From positions 2,728,001-2,792,000 of the forward strand of contig NZ_CP070353.1 in assembly GCF_016919405.1 (NCBI RefSeq): a DNA stretch of 64,000 nucleotides. Reading direction: 5' to 3'. Positions 24,753-33,231 of the stretch are shown in pieces. Origin of the DNA: Ensifer sp. PDNC004 (lineage in GTDB: Bacteria > Pseudomonadota > Alphaproteobacteria > Rhizobiales > Rhizobiaceae). Under the pieces are notes generated by a model that was not told the DNA's origin, did not search any database, and was given only the letters and a program-made list of their open reading frames with translations. The translations under genes and the position numbers were made by a program. The first letter of the stretch is position 1; every line of letters begins with the position of its first letter.

Positions 24753-24788
24753 AAAGACCCGGAGAGCGAAGCGCTTTCCGGGTCTTTC
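24753..24788. terminator. Bidirectional terminator between cutC and nagA
   Basis: An 11-bp stem (AAAGACCCGGA / TCCGGGTCTTT) with a nested AGC/GCT helix, flanked by A and T runs, lies between the convergent genes. Confidence 0.88.
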
Positions 24789-24818
24789 TGTCAGGTCTTG
24801 TTGTCCGTGACGTCGCAA

Positions 24819-25979
24819 TCAGGCTGCGTAAACCTGCGTGCCGCCGATCCAGGTGGAACCCATGCCGAGTTCCGGCGTGAGCAGCACGAAATCGGCATCC
24901 GCTCCGGGCTTCAACCGGCCCTTGTGAGTGGCGAGACCCATGGCGTCGGCCGGATAGGCGGAAGCCATGCGCAACGCTTCCTCGACCGGCAGGCCAAGCT
25001 TTTCGTGCACGAAACGAACCGAGGACAGCATGTCGATGTCGGCACCGGCGAGCGTGCCGTCGGCAAGCGTCAGGCGGCCGCCCTCGCGCAGGATTTCGCG
25101 GCCGTTGAGCTGGAAGCTCTTCATGTCGGTGCCGATCGGCGACATCGCGTCGGTGACCAGGAAGATCTGGCCCGGCCCCACCTTGGCGCGCAGCGCCACG
25201 CCCATCGACGCCGGCTCGACGTGATAGCCGTCGGCGATCATGCCCGCATGCAGCGTGCCGGTGGCAAGCGCTGCACCGACCACGCCCGGCTCACGATGGC
25301 CGAGGCCGCTCATGGCGTTGAAGAGATGGGTTACTGTGCGTGCGCCTGCCTTGGCGTAGGCGACCGCGGTTTCATAGCCGACATCCGTATGGCCGAGGCT
25401 GACGACGACGCCGGCGTCAGTAAGCGCCCGCACCTGCTCCTTCGTGGCGTTTTCCGGCGCCACGGTCACCATCAGGACACCGAGCGCCCTGGCGCAATCG
25501 AGCATTTCGGCGAGATCGGCGTCGTCCATCGGGCGGATCAGTTTCGGATCGTGCGCACCCTTGCGCACGACCGAAAGATGCGGGCCTTCGAGATGCAGCC
25601 CGAGGAAACCGGGCACGCCGGCAGCCTTGGCCTCAAGGCCGGCCTTGATGGTGGCGCTTCTGATTTCGCGCGTATCGGTGATCAGCGTCGGCAGAAGTGC
25701 CGTCGTGCCGAACTTGGCATGGGCCGAGCAGATCTGCCGGATGCCTTCGACCGTCGGCTCCTCGTTCAGAAGCGCACCACCGCCGCCGTTGACCTGCAGG
25801 TCGATGAACCCCGGCACCAGAAGCATGCCGTGAGCATCGATCCGCTCGGCGTCGGCGGGAACGTCGGCTGACGCCACGATCGCCTTGACCCTGCCGGCCT
25901 CGATCACGAGGGCGCAGCCGTCGTGCCATTCGACGCCGTCGAACAGGCGGGCGCCGGTGATTGCCTTCCTCTCGCTCAT
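24819..25979 (-). CDS. nagA: N-acetylglucosamine-6-phosphate deacetylase
   Basis: This 386-residue enzyme converts GlcNAc-6-P to GlcN-6-P and acetate. Amidohydrolase-fold landmarks are LLVPGFIDLQVNGGGG, the metal Glu/His of GLHLEGPHL, GHTDVGYE, THLFNAMSGLGHREPG and the catalytic Asp in FLVTDAMSPIG. Its ATG overlaps the stop of the upstream SIS gene by four bases. It is the last gene of the minus-strand kinase-GntR-SIS-nagA operon. Confidence 0.95.
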   Translation of the reverse strand: MSERKAITGARLFDGVEWHDGCALVIEAGRVKAIVASADVPADAERIDAHGMLLVPGFIDLQVNGGGGALLNEEPTVEGIRQICSAHAKFGTTALLPTLITDTREIRSATIKAGLEAKAAGVPGFLGLHLEGPHLSVVRKGAHDPKLIRPMDDADLAEMLDCARALGVLMVTVAPENATKEQVRALTDAGVVVSLGHTDVGYETAVAYAKAGARTVTHLFNAMSGLGHREPGVVGAALATGTLHAGMIADGYHVEPASMGVALRAKVGPGQIFLVTDAMSPIGTDMKSFQLNGREILREGGRLTLADGTLAGADIDMLSSVRFVHEKLGLPVEEALRMASAYPADAMGLATHKGRLKPGADADFVLLTPELGMGSTWIGGTQVYAA

Positions 25980-26998
25980 CTCGTCTCCGTTACCTTCTTG
26001 AGGCTTGCGGGCGCATCGGGGTTGAGACCGCGCGAACGCGACCAGGCCTCGACGAAGCCGTAGAACGGCAGGATCAGCGTCAGCGCGTCGGTGATCGGGT
26101 GGCCGGTCTCGACGAAGGGCAGACGCTTGGCCTTGGCGGCGAGGTTCGAAGTAGCATGAACCACCGCGCCCTTTTCCGCCATACCGTCGGCGATGCCGGC
26201 GACCGAGGTCTCGGCCGCATCGCGAGCCGCGAGCGTCAGCACCGGGAACTTGGCGCCGACGAGCGCCACGGGTCCGTGCAGCACTTCAGCCGCGGAGTAA
26301 GCTTCCGCGTGCATGCCGGAGGTTTCCTTGAACTTCAGTGCCGCTTCGCTGGCGATGGCGAGCGCCGGGCCTCGGCCGAGCACGTAGAGCGATTCGGCTT
26401 CGCCGAGATCGTCGGCAAAGGCCTGCCAGTCGAGCTTGACGGCCTTGGCAAACTGGTTCGGCAGGTCGGCGACCGCACGCTGAAGCGCCGCATCACCGGT
26501 CCACTCGCCGAGCACGGCAAGGCCGGCGACGATCGAGTTGACATAGGACTTGGTGGCGGCGACGGCGAATTCCGGACCGGCCAGGATGTCGAGCGGGTTG
26601 GTGCAAGCCTCGGAAATCGGCGAGGGCAGCGTGTTGGTAAGCGCGATCGAGACCGCGCCGGCATCGGTGGCAGCCTTCGCCATGGCGACGATGTCAGGGC
26701 TCTTGCCCGACTGCGAAATCGCGATCGCTGCGGCGCCGCCGAGCTTCAGCTTGGCACCGTAGATCGAGGCGAGCGACGGGCCGAGCGAGGCGACGGGCAC
26801 GCCGGCCTGCAGCTCGATCGCATATTTGAGGAACAGCGCCGCATGGTCGGAGGAGCCGCGGGCGATGGTGACGAGGAAGGCCGGATCCTTGGCGCGGAGT
26901 GCCGCGCCGGCAGCCTTGAGCTGGTCGGCGGAGCGTTCCAGCAGACGCTGGGCGGCTTCGGGGATCTCGTCGATTTCTCGGCGCATATTGGTCTGCAT
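25976..26998 (-). CDS. SIS-domain glucosamine-6-phosphate deaminase (NagB-II/GlmS-like)
   Basis: This 340-residue protein has two SIS domains (about 30-180 and 195-330), with ARGSSDHAALFLKY and ISQSGKSPDIVAMAK as sugar-phosphate loops. It lacks the glutaminase domain of GlmS, as expected of NagB-II/AgaS enzymes that turn GlcN-6-P into fructose-6-P and ammonia. The ATG at 26998 with AAAGGGA upstream is preferred over a TTG two codons earlier. It is coupled to nagA by an ATGA overlap. No hexose-deaminase NagB-I gene is present, so this enzyme fills that step. Confidence 0.9.
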   Translation of the reverse strand: MQTNMRREIDEIPEAAQRLLERSADQLKAAGAALRAKDPAFLVTIARGSSDHAALFLKYAIELQAGVPVASLGPSLASIYGAKLKLGGAAAIAISQSGKSPDIVAMAKAATDAGAVSIALTNTLPSPISEACTNPLDILAGPEFAVAATKSYVNSIVAGLAVLGEWTGDAALQRAVADLPNQFAKAVKLDWQAFADDLGEAESLYVLGRGPALAIASEAALKFKETSGMHAEAYSAAEVLHGPVALVGAKFPVLTLAARDAAETSVAGIADGMAEKGAVVHATSNLAAKAKRLPFVETGHPITDALTLILPFYGFVEAWSRSRGLNPDAPASLKKVTETR

Positions 26999-27030
26999 GG
27001 TCAATTCCCTTTCTTGGCGGAGCCGTCGCT

Positions 27031-27795
27031 TTAGGATTCCGACAGCGTCAGTTCCGCGACAAAGTCATAGGCATCGCCCCGGTAGAGCGAGCGGGTGAAT
27101 TCGACGACGCGTCCCGATGCGAGATAGGAAACACGTTCGATGGAAAGGCCGGCCGAACCGACGGCGACGCCCAGCATCGAGGCATCCGGATCCTTGATGT
27201 TGCAGGCGGAGATACGCTGCACGGCGCGAACCGGTCGCGAGCGAGTCTTGTCGAGCGCAGTATAGAGCGACGAGGTGACGGCCTGCGGGTCCGGCAGGAA
27301 CTCCGCCGAAATGCTGGCGCGTTCGATCGCAAGCGGCATGTCGTCGGCGATGCGTAGGCGCCCGAGGCGGGCGACCAGCGCGTCGGCCGGAAGGCCGAGC
27401 GCCATCATTTCATCCGGCGAGGGATGAAACAGGCCGCGCTCCAGCCAGCGGGCATGGGTGTTCAGGCCACGGCGGGCCATGTCCTCGGTGAACGAGGTCA
27501 GCCGCGACAACGACTGCTGCACCTTGGAGACCGGCTTGACGACGAAGGTGCCGGAGCCGTGGCGGCGAACCAGCAGCCCGTCGCGCACGAGATCGTCCAC
27601 CGCCTTGCGCACGGTGACGCGGCTGATATTGGCGTAGTCGGCAAGGTCGCGCTCCGGCGGCAGAGCGTCGCCGTGATTGAGCTTGCCCGACTGGATCGCG
27701 TCTTCGAGCGATTGCCTGAGCTTGAGATAGAGCGGCCCCGACCCTCCGGACTGCAGGCCCTCGAGCGGCAGAATGGAAGCGAGCTGGTGCGTCAT
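27031..27795 (-). CDS. GntR/HutC-family regulator (NagR/DasR-like)
   Basis: This 254-residue protein has a GntR winged helix (residues about 20-90: PLYLKLRQSLEDAIQSGKL, then LPPERDLADYANISRVTVRKAVDDL) and a UTRA ligand-binding domain (about 105-250), typically sensing a sugar phosphate. Embedded in the amino-sugar operon, it most likely senses GlcNAc-6-P or GlcN-6-P. It probably binds the two identical sites in the divergent control region near 28.7-28.85 kb. Its start overlaps the kinase stop (ATGA). Confidence 0.92.
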   Translation of the reverse strand: MTHQLASILPLEGLQSGGSGPLYLKLRQSLEDAIQSGKLNHGDALPPERDLADYANISRVTVRKAVDDLVRDGLLVRRHGSGTFVVKPVSKVQQSLSRLTSFTEDMARRGLNTHARWLERGLFHPSPDEMMALGLPADALVARLGRLRIADDMPLAIERASISAEFLPDPQAVTSSLYTALDKTRSRPVRAVQRISACNIKDPDASMLGVAVGSAGLSIERVSYLASGRVVEFTRSLYRGDAYDFVAELTLSES

Positions 27796-28676
27796 GCCCC
27801 TGCCCTCGCCTGGGTGCCGAAACGCTGGGCGGCAACGGCGACCGATCCGGTCAGCGCGTCGGCCTCCGCTTCGACGAGCAAGGCCTGATGCCGATCGGCA
27901 AGCCAGGGGCGATAGAGCGGCGCCAATCCACCGAGAAGGCACAATCTGTCGCAGCCCCTTGCGACGACGACATCAAGTGCCTCGTCCACTGTAAGCGCGG
28001 CGGCCTTCAGGATGCGCACGGCAACCGGATCACCGGATGCGGCCCCCTCGAACACGCGCGGCGCATAGCGGCCGAATTCGCCGGGCTTGGCGAGGCGGGC
28101 GAAATCGACGACGTCCCGCGCGTCGTTGTTGAATTCGGCAAGGACCGATGCCGTCACCGCCGAGGCTTCATGAATATTGTCGAAGGCAAGCAGGCTTTCC
28201 TGCAGAAGCGCGTGGCCGATGCGGGCGCCGCTGCCATGGTCACCGATGGTGAAGCCCCAACCGCCGACATAGCTGACGGTTTCGCCCTGGCGCAGGATAT
28301 AGATGCTGCCGGTACCGAGAATGGCGACCGCGCCGTCACGATTGCCGAGCGCGCCCTGGAGGGCGATCAAGCCATCGGATTCGATATCGGCGGCGGCGAA
28401 CGGAAGGCGGCGCTTCACATAATGCACGGCGTCGCCGACATTGTGCCCGGCGACACCGACGATCGCCTTGGCGGCGCTAATACCCAGGGGATCAAGGCCC
28501 GCCTCTACGAAAGCGGCGCGTGCGGCCTCACCGATATTGGCAAGCGCGGTTTCCGGATCCGTCAGGATATTGGCGGCGCCGGACTTGCCGCGCCCGAGAA
28601 TGCGCCCGTCCGCCGTTGCCACGGCAGCCCGGCAGCTCGTTCCGCCGCCATCGATTCCGATCAGGTAATTTGCCAT
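27792..28676 (-). CDS. N-acetylglucosamine kinase-like (BadF/BcrA ATPase fold)
   Basis: This 294-residue ASKHA-fold kinase begins YLIGIDGGGTSCRAAVA (phosphate 1) and carries AILGTGSIYI (phosphate 2), GGWGFTIGDHGSGARIG and LLGGLAPLYRPW (adenosine region). It resembles eukaryote-like NAG kinase and MurK rather than ROK kinases. The substrate is plausibly GlcNAc and/or MurNAc, given nagA and divergent murQ. GGAGG precedes the ATG. It is the first gene of the minus-strand operon. Confidence 0.88.
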   Translation of the reverse strand: MANYLIGIDGGGTSCRAAVATADGRILGRGKSGAANILTDPETALANIGEAARAAFVEAGLDPLGISAAKAIVGVAGHNVGDAVHYVKRRLPFAAADIESDGLIALQGALGNRDGAVAILGTGSIYILRQGETVSYVGGWGFTIGDHGSGARIGHALLQESLLAFDNIHEASAVTASVLAEFNNDARDVVDFARLAKPGEFGRYAPRVFEGAASGDPVAVRILKAAALTVDEALDVVVARGCDRLCLLGGLAPLYRPWLADRHQALLVEAEADALTGSVAVAAQRFGTQARAGA

Positions 28677-28700
28677 GAGCACCTCCGCCCATTGAGGATA

Positions 28701-28716
28701 CCAAAAAAATACCAAT
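28701..28716. promoter_or_regulatory. Candidate GntR operator, copy 1
   Basis: CCAAAAAAATACCAAT lies 25 bases upstream of the kinase start. It is the exact reverse complement of the site at 28829-28844. It is the natural candidate for binding by the GntR regulator encoded in this operon. Confidence 0.62.
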
Positions 28717-28828
28717 ATCCAAGCCTGAATCCGCCCACCGTTTCGATTTCGTTGCAATACGTTGAAATCTAAGGGCTAATTTAGCTGTTTAGTTTTTTCA
28801 GGCGCCAAAACTTAAATTCTGCTGGACA

Positions 28829-28844
28829 ATTGGTATTTTTTTGG
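28829..28844. promoter_or_regulatory. Candidate GntR operator, copy 2
   Basis: ATTGGTATTTTTTTGG lies 31 bases upstream of murQ. It is identical, in inverted orientation, to 28701-28716. Each divergent operon thus has one copy at about the same distance from its start codon. Confidence 0.62.
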
Positions 28845-28874
28845 CATTAATTTGACCAAGAGGAGACACAACCC

Positions 28875-29771
28875 ATGCCGTCAGCCAAGACCGAAGAGCG
28901 CCACGACAACGCCAAAGGCCTGGATCTTATGCATCCGGCGCTGGCGCTCCGGCTGCTCGCGTCCGGCCAGCAGGCGGCCGCCAAGGCCGTCGACGCGGCG
29001 ATCGAGTCGATCTCGGCTGCCGCATCGATCGCGGCCGAATCCCTCGCATCCGGCCGGCGTCTCGCCTATGCCGGCGCCGGCAGTTCCGGCCTGATGGCCA
29101 TGGCCGACGCGCTCGAACTGCCCGGCACCTACGGCATTGCCCAGGACCAGATCGTCGTTCTGCTTGCCGGCGGCACCGCCAGTCTCAGCGACCTTGCGGG
29201 CGGCTACGAAGACGACATGGACCTTGCCCGTGAAGACGTGCGCAAGGCCGGCATCGGCGCGGGCGACTGCCTCGTTTCCGTTTCCGCCAGCGGCTCCACC
29301 CCTTACGCGCTTGCTGCGGCCGACGAGGCCCGCAAGCTCGGCGCCAAGGTGATCGGGGTCGCCAACAATCCGGGTGCGGCGCTGTTCAAGGACGCCGACG
29401 TGTCGATCCTTCTGCAGACTCCGCCGGAAGTGGTTTCCGGCTCGACCCGCATGGGCGCCGGCACCGCGCAGAAGATCGCCTTCAACATGTTCTCGACGCT
29501 GGTCGGCATTCAGCTCGGCCACGTGCTCGACGGCCACATGGTCAACCTGCGCGCCGACAATATCAAGCTGCACGGCCGCGCAATCCGCATCGTTACCGAC
29601 ATTACCGGCATCAGCGCTGCCGAGGCCGGCCGGCTGATCAACATGGCCTCCGGCTCGGTCAAGGTCGCGATCCTGCTCGCCTCTGGCGCAAAGGACGTTG
29701 CGGTCGCGGAGGCGGCACTGAAAGAGACCAGGCAGAATCTGCGCCAAGCGATCGACATCGTCTCGGCCTGA
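28875..29771 (+). CDS. murQ: N-acetylmuramic acid 6-phosphate etherase
   Basis: This 298-residue SIS-fold enzyme cleaves the D-lactyl ether of MurNAc-6-P, giving GlcNAc-6-P for NagA. Landmarks are LAYAGAGSSGLMAMADALELPGTYG (glycine-rich loop and catalytic Glu), VSVSASGSTPYAL and GSTRMGAGTAQKIAFNMFST, the last being strongly diagnostic. AGAGGAGA precedes the ATG. It is the first gene of the plus-strand operon that continues with an ABC sugar importer. Confidence 0.93.
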   Translation: MPSAKTEERHDNAKGLDLMHPALALRLLASGQQAAAKAVDAAIESISAAASIAAESLASGRRLAYAGAGSSGLMAMADALELPGTYGIAQDQIVVLLAGGTASLSDLAGGYEDDMDLAREDVRKAGIGAGDCLVSVSASGSTPYALAAADEARKLGAKVIGVANNPGAALFKDADVSILLQTPPEVVSGSTRMGAGTAQKIAFNMFSTLVGIQLGHVLDGHMVNLRADNIKLHGRAIRIVTDITGISAAEAGRLINMASGSVKVAILLASGAKDVAVAEAALKETRQNLRQAIDIVSA

Positions 29772-29826
29772 GTAATTCCGGGATCCAAACCGCGCCGGAG
29801 GGCGCTTATAAAGAGGGAGAAACTGC

Positions 29827-31086
29827 ATGATCCGTACGACAATCAAAGGCCTGCTGCTCGCTTCGAGCATTCTCGGCACGGCCGGGCTGGCGCACGCCGA
29901 GGACGTGACGCTGACCATCGAAAGCTGGCGCAACGACGACCTGGCGATCTGGCAGGAAAAGCTGATCCCGGCGTTCGAAGCCAAGCACCCGGGCATCAAG
30001 GTCAAGTTCGCGCCGACCGCGCCGACCGAGTACAACGCCGCACTCAACGCCAAGCTCGACGCCGGCTCCGCAGGCGATCTCATCACCTGCCGTCCGTTCG
30101 ACGCCTCGCTCGAGCTTTACAACAAGAAGCACCTCGCTGACCTGACGGGTCTGGCCGGCATGGAGAACTTCTCGCCGGTCGCCAAGTCCGCCTGGACCAC
30201 CGACGACGGCAAGGCCACATTCTGCGTGCCGATGGCTTCGGTCATCCACGGCTTCATCTACAACAAGGACGCCTTCGACCAGCTCGGCATCCAGATCCCG
30301 ACGACGGAAGCGGAATTCTTCGCCGCCCTCGACAAGATCAAGGCCGACGGCAACTACATCCCGATGGCGATGGGCACCAAGGACCTCTGGGAAGCCGCGA
30401 CCATGGGCTACCAGAACATCGGCCCGACCTACTGGAAGGGTGAAGAAGGCCGCGCCAAGCTGATCAAGGGCGAAGAGAAGCTGACCGACGACGCATGGGT
30501 CGAGCCCTATCGCGTTCTTGCCAAGTGGAAGGATTATCTCGGCGACGGCTTCGAAGCACAGACCTATCCGGACAGCCAGAACCTCTTCACGCTCGGCCGC
30601 GCTGCAATCTACCCGGCCGGCTCGTGGGAAATCGGCCTGTTCAACACGCAGGCCCAGTTCAAGATGGGTGCCTTCCCGCCGCCGGTGAAGAACGCCGGTG
30701 ACGCCTGCTACATCTCCGACCACAACGACATCGGTGTCGGCCTGAACGCCAAGAGCGCGCATGCCGAAGAAGCCAAGAAGCTGCTGACCTGGATCTCCTC
30801 GCCGGAATTCGCCGAAATCTACGCCAACGCGCTGCCGGGCTTCTTCAGCCTGAACTCGACGCCGGTGAAGATGGCCGATCCGCTCGCCCAGGAATTCGTC
30901 TCCTGGCGCGAAAAGTGCAAGCCGACGATCCGCTCGACCTACCAGATCCTGTCGCGCGGCACGCCGAACCTGGAAAACGAGACCTGGGTCGAATCGGCCA
31001 ACGTGATCAACGGCACGGATACGCCTGAGGTTGCCGCCGAGAAGCTGCAGAAGGGCCTCGACGGCTGGTACAAGCCGGCGAAGTAA
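29827..31086 (+). CDS. ABC transporter sugar-binding protein (CUT1 type)
   Basis: This 419-residue periplasmic protein has a Sec signal peptide (MIRTTIKGLLLASSILGTAGLAHA, cleavage near residue 24). The extracellular solute-binding family 1 fold shows in LTIESWRNDDLAIWQEKLIPAF, GDLITCRPFDASLELY and AIYPAGSWEIGLF. Three cysteines in the mature part may form a disulfide. Position directly after murQ suggests MurNAc, GlcNAc or a related amino sugar as ligand. A hairpin just downstream probably raises its mRNA level over the permeases. Confidence 0.9.
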   Translation: MIRTTIKGLLLASSILGTAGLAHAEDVTLTIESWRNDDLAIWQEKLIPAFEAKHPGIKVKFAPTAPTEYNAALNAKLDAGSAGDLITCRPFDASLELYNKKHLADLTGLAGMENFSPVAKSAWTTDDGKATFCVPMASVIHGFIYNKDAFDQLGIQIPTTEAEFFAALDKIKADGNYIPMAMGTKDLWEAATMGYQNIGPTYWKGEEGRAKLIKGEEKLTDDAWVEPYRVLAKWKDYLGDGFEAQTYPDSQNLFTLGRAAIYPAGSWEIGLFNTQAQFKMGAFPPPVKNAGDACYISDHNDIGVGLNAKSAHAEEAKKLLTWISSPEFAEIYANALPGFFSLNSTPVKMADPLAQEFVSWREKCKPTIRSTYQILSRGTPNLENETWVESANVINGTDTPEVAAEKLQKGLDGWYKPAK

Positions 31087-31105
31087 GACGTAAGCGCAAC
31101 AGGTT

Positions 31106-31127
31106 CCCTCCCCTTGACGGGGGAGGG
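31106..31127 (+). terminator. Hairpin after the sugar-binding protein gene (partial terminator/mRNA stabiliser)
   Basis: An 8-bp stem CCCTCCCC / GGGGAGGG with a six-base loop lies 20 bases after the stop. There is no strong U-run, so it probably attenuates rather than ends transcription into the permease genes. Confidence 0.5.
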
Positions 31128-31143
31128 TCGGCCCTACAGCGCC

Positions 31144-31191
31144 GCACGTCCTGGACGTGCATAGAGCACCTTAAGCCGGATGGATTTAAGG
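31144..31191. repeat. Degenerate rhizobial palindromic element
   Basis: GCACGTCC-T-GGACGTGC is followed by the CCTTAA/TTAAGG dyad. The order resembles RIME-like elements scattered in Sinorhizobium intergenic DNA. Recognition is from memory of the motif, not a search. Confidence 0.4.
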
Positions 31192-31429
31192 ATGCCGTGG
31201 GGACCGGGCGGGGCGACATGCCGAATGACGGCACTCCCCCAGCCGAAGCGTCACCGGCCTCCCCCAGTGGGAGGCCGCCGACGCAGTCGTTTGCAAAAGA
31301 ACGCGATAGACTTAACCTTCGTCATGAGCCCTCGATAAAGGGGCAGACGGCATGCGGCGCGACCGGCCGCGTGGCGCCGGTGCGCATCATGATTGCCTGG
31401 GGACCGGTCTTCTAGAAACGGATGGATCC

Positions 31430-32380
31430 ATGAGTGACGCTCTTTCAGTGCAAGACGGACAGCCGACCGCAAGGCGGCCGAAACGCTGGCACATCCTCGT
31501 CTTCCTGCTGCCGGCCTTCCTGGTCTATTCGGCGGTGATGATCCTGCCGTTGATCGAGACGCTCAGGCTTTCGCTGTTCAACACGGTCGACGGCCAGCCG
31601 GCCTTTGTCGGCCTTGCGAATTTCCAGACGCTGTTCGGCGACGAACGCTGGGCGCACGATTTCTGGAACGCGCTGAAGAACAACGTCATCTTCTTCATCA
31701 TCCACATGTGCGTGCAGAACCCGATCGGCGTCGCGCTCGCCGCCATGCTGTCGATCCCGAAGCTGCGCTTCGTGACCTTCTACCGCACGGCGATCTTCCT
31801 GCCGACGCTGCTCTCCTTCGTGATCGTCGGCTTCATCTGGAAGCTGATCCTGTCGCCGATCTGGGGCGTTGCACCCGGCATGCTCGATCTCGTCGGCCTG
31901 AAGTCGCTGTTTGCCCCCTGGCTCGGCAAGCCCGGCTCGGCGCTCGTCACCGTGTCGCTGATCTCGGTCTGGCAATATGTCGGCATCCCGATGATGCTGA
32001 TCTACGCCGCCCTGCTCAACATTCCGGATGAGGTGATCGAGGCTGCCGAATGCGACGGCGTCACCGGCTGGAGCCAGTTCTGGAAGATCAAGCTGCCGCT
32101 GATCCTGCCAGCCATCGGCATCATCTCGATCCTGACCTTCGTCGGCAACTTCAACGCCTTCGACCTGGTCTACACGGTGCAGGGCGCCCTTGCCGGCCCA
32201 GACGGCTCGACCGACATTCTCGGCACGTTGCTCTACCGCACCTTCTTCGGTTTCCAGCTGCAGCTCGGCGACCGCTCGATGGGCGCGACGATCGCCACGG
32301 TGATGTTCCTCATCATCCTCGCCGGCGTCTCGCTCTACCTCTTCGTCATTCAGCGCCGCATGCGCCGCTACCAGTTCTGA
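31430..32380 (+). CDS. ABC transporter permease (MalF-like)
   Basis: This 316-residue inner-membrane protein has six predicted helices and the MalF-type coupling motif EAAECDGVTGWSQFWKIKLPLI. An N-terminal cytoplasmic tail of about 20 residues precedes the first span (ILVFLLPAFLVYSAVMILPLI). It forms the heterodimeric channel with the next gene product. There is only a weak GGAT-type ribosome site, in line with lower expression than the binding protein. Confidence 0.92.
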   Translation: MSDALSVQDGQPTARRPKRWHILVFLLPAFLVYSAVMILPLIETLRLSLFNTVDGQPAFVGLANFQTLFGDERWAHDFWNALKNNVIFFIIHMCVQNPIGVALAAMLSIPKLRFVTFYRTAIFLPTLLSFVIVGFIWKLILSPIWGVAPGMLDLVGLKSLFAPWLGKPGSALVTVSLISVWQYVGIPMMLIYAALLNIPDEVIEAAECDGVTGWSQFWKIKLPLILPAIGIISILTFVGNFNAFDLVYTVQGALAGPDGSTDILGTLLYRTFFGFQLQLGDRSMGATIATVMFLIILAGVSLYLFVIQRRMRRYQF

Positions 32381-32391
32381 GGAGACCGGAG

Positions 32392-33231
32392 ATGTCGAAA
32401 GCACGCGATTCATTTCTCCGCACCGGCTTCGTGCATGCAGCGCTCATCGCCTACACGCTCATCTCGCTGTTCCCGGTGTTCCTGACGATCATCAACTCGT
32501 TCAAGGATCGCAACGCGATCTTCCGGGCGCCGCTGACGATCCCGACGCCGCAGACCTTCAGCCTGATCGGCTATGAAACGGTCCTCGGCCAGGGCGACTT
32601 CGCCACCTATTTCCAGAACAGCTTCATCGTCACGATCGTCTCGATCGCACTGGTGCTGCTCTTCGGGGCGATGGCCGCCTTCGCGCTGTCGGAATACCGC
32701 TTCCGCGGTAACACGCTGATGGGGCTTTATCTCGCGATCGGCATCATGATCCCGATCCGCCTCGGTACCGTCGCCATTCTGCAGGGCATGGTCGCTGCCA
32801 ACCTCGTCAACACGCTGACGGCGCTGATCCTCGTCTATACCGCCCAAGGCCTGCCGCTCGCGATCTTCATTCTCTCGGAGTTCATGCGCACGGTCTCCGA
32901 TGACCTGAAGAACGCCGGACGCATCGACGGGCTGTCGGAATATTCGATCTTCTTCCGCCTGGTTCTGCCGCTCGTCCGGCCGGCCATGGCAACGGTCGCG
33001 GTCTTCACCATGATCCCGATCTGGAACGACCTCTGGTTCCCGCTGATCCTCGCGCCGGCGGAAGCGACCAAGACGGTGACGCTCGGCTCGCAGATCTTCA
33101 TCGGCCAGTTCGTCACCAACTGGAACGCGGTTCTGGCGGCGCTGTCGCTCGCCATCCTTCCGGTTCTCGTCCTCTACGTCATCTTCTCGCGGCAACTGAT
33201 CCGCGGCATCACGGCAGGAGCAGTCAAGTGA
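32392..33231 (+). CDS. ABC transporter permease (MalG-like)
   Basis: This 279-residue inner-membrane protein has six helices and the coupling-helix motif LKNAGRIDGLSEYSIFFRLVLPLV in place of the more usual EAA box. GGAGACCGGAG precedes the ATG at 32392, 11 bases after the MalF-like stop. Its last codons overlap the GTG start of the next gene (GTGA), indicating translational coupling. Confidence 0.92.
   Translation: MSKARDSFLRTGFVHAALIAYTLISLFPVFLTIINSFKDRNAIFRAPLTIPTPQTFSLIGYETVLGQGDFATYFQNSFIVTIVSIALVLLFGAMAAFALSEYRFRGNTLMGLYLAIGIMIPIRLGTVAILQGMVAANLVNTLTALILVYTAQGLPLAIFILSEFMRTVSDDLKNAGRIDGLSEYSIFFRLVLPLVRPAMATVAVFTMIPIWNDLWFPLILAPAEATKTVTLGSQIFIGQFVTNWNAVLAALSLAILPVLVLYVIFSRQLIRGITAGAVK

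Larger units (their letters stand above)
31087..31429. other. Intergenic region rich in palindromes between binding protein and permease
   Basis: It contains three GC hairpins (31106-31127, 31144-31160 and 31255-31277) and a CCTTAA...TTAAGG dyad (31169-31191), with no coding signal. The segment 31134-31192 resembles a degenerate rhizobial intergenic palindromic element. Such insertions after a binding-protein gene commonly stabilise its 5' mRNA segment. Confidence 0.5.
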
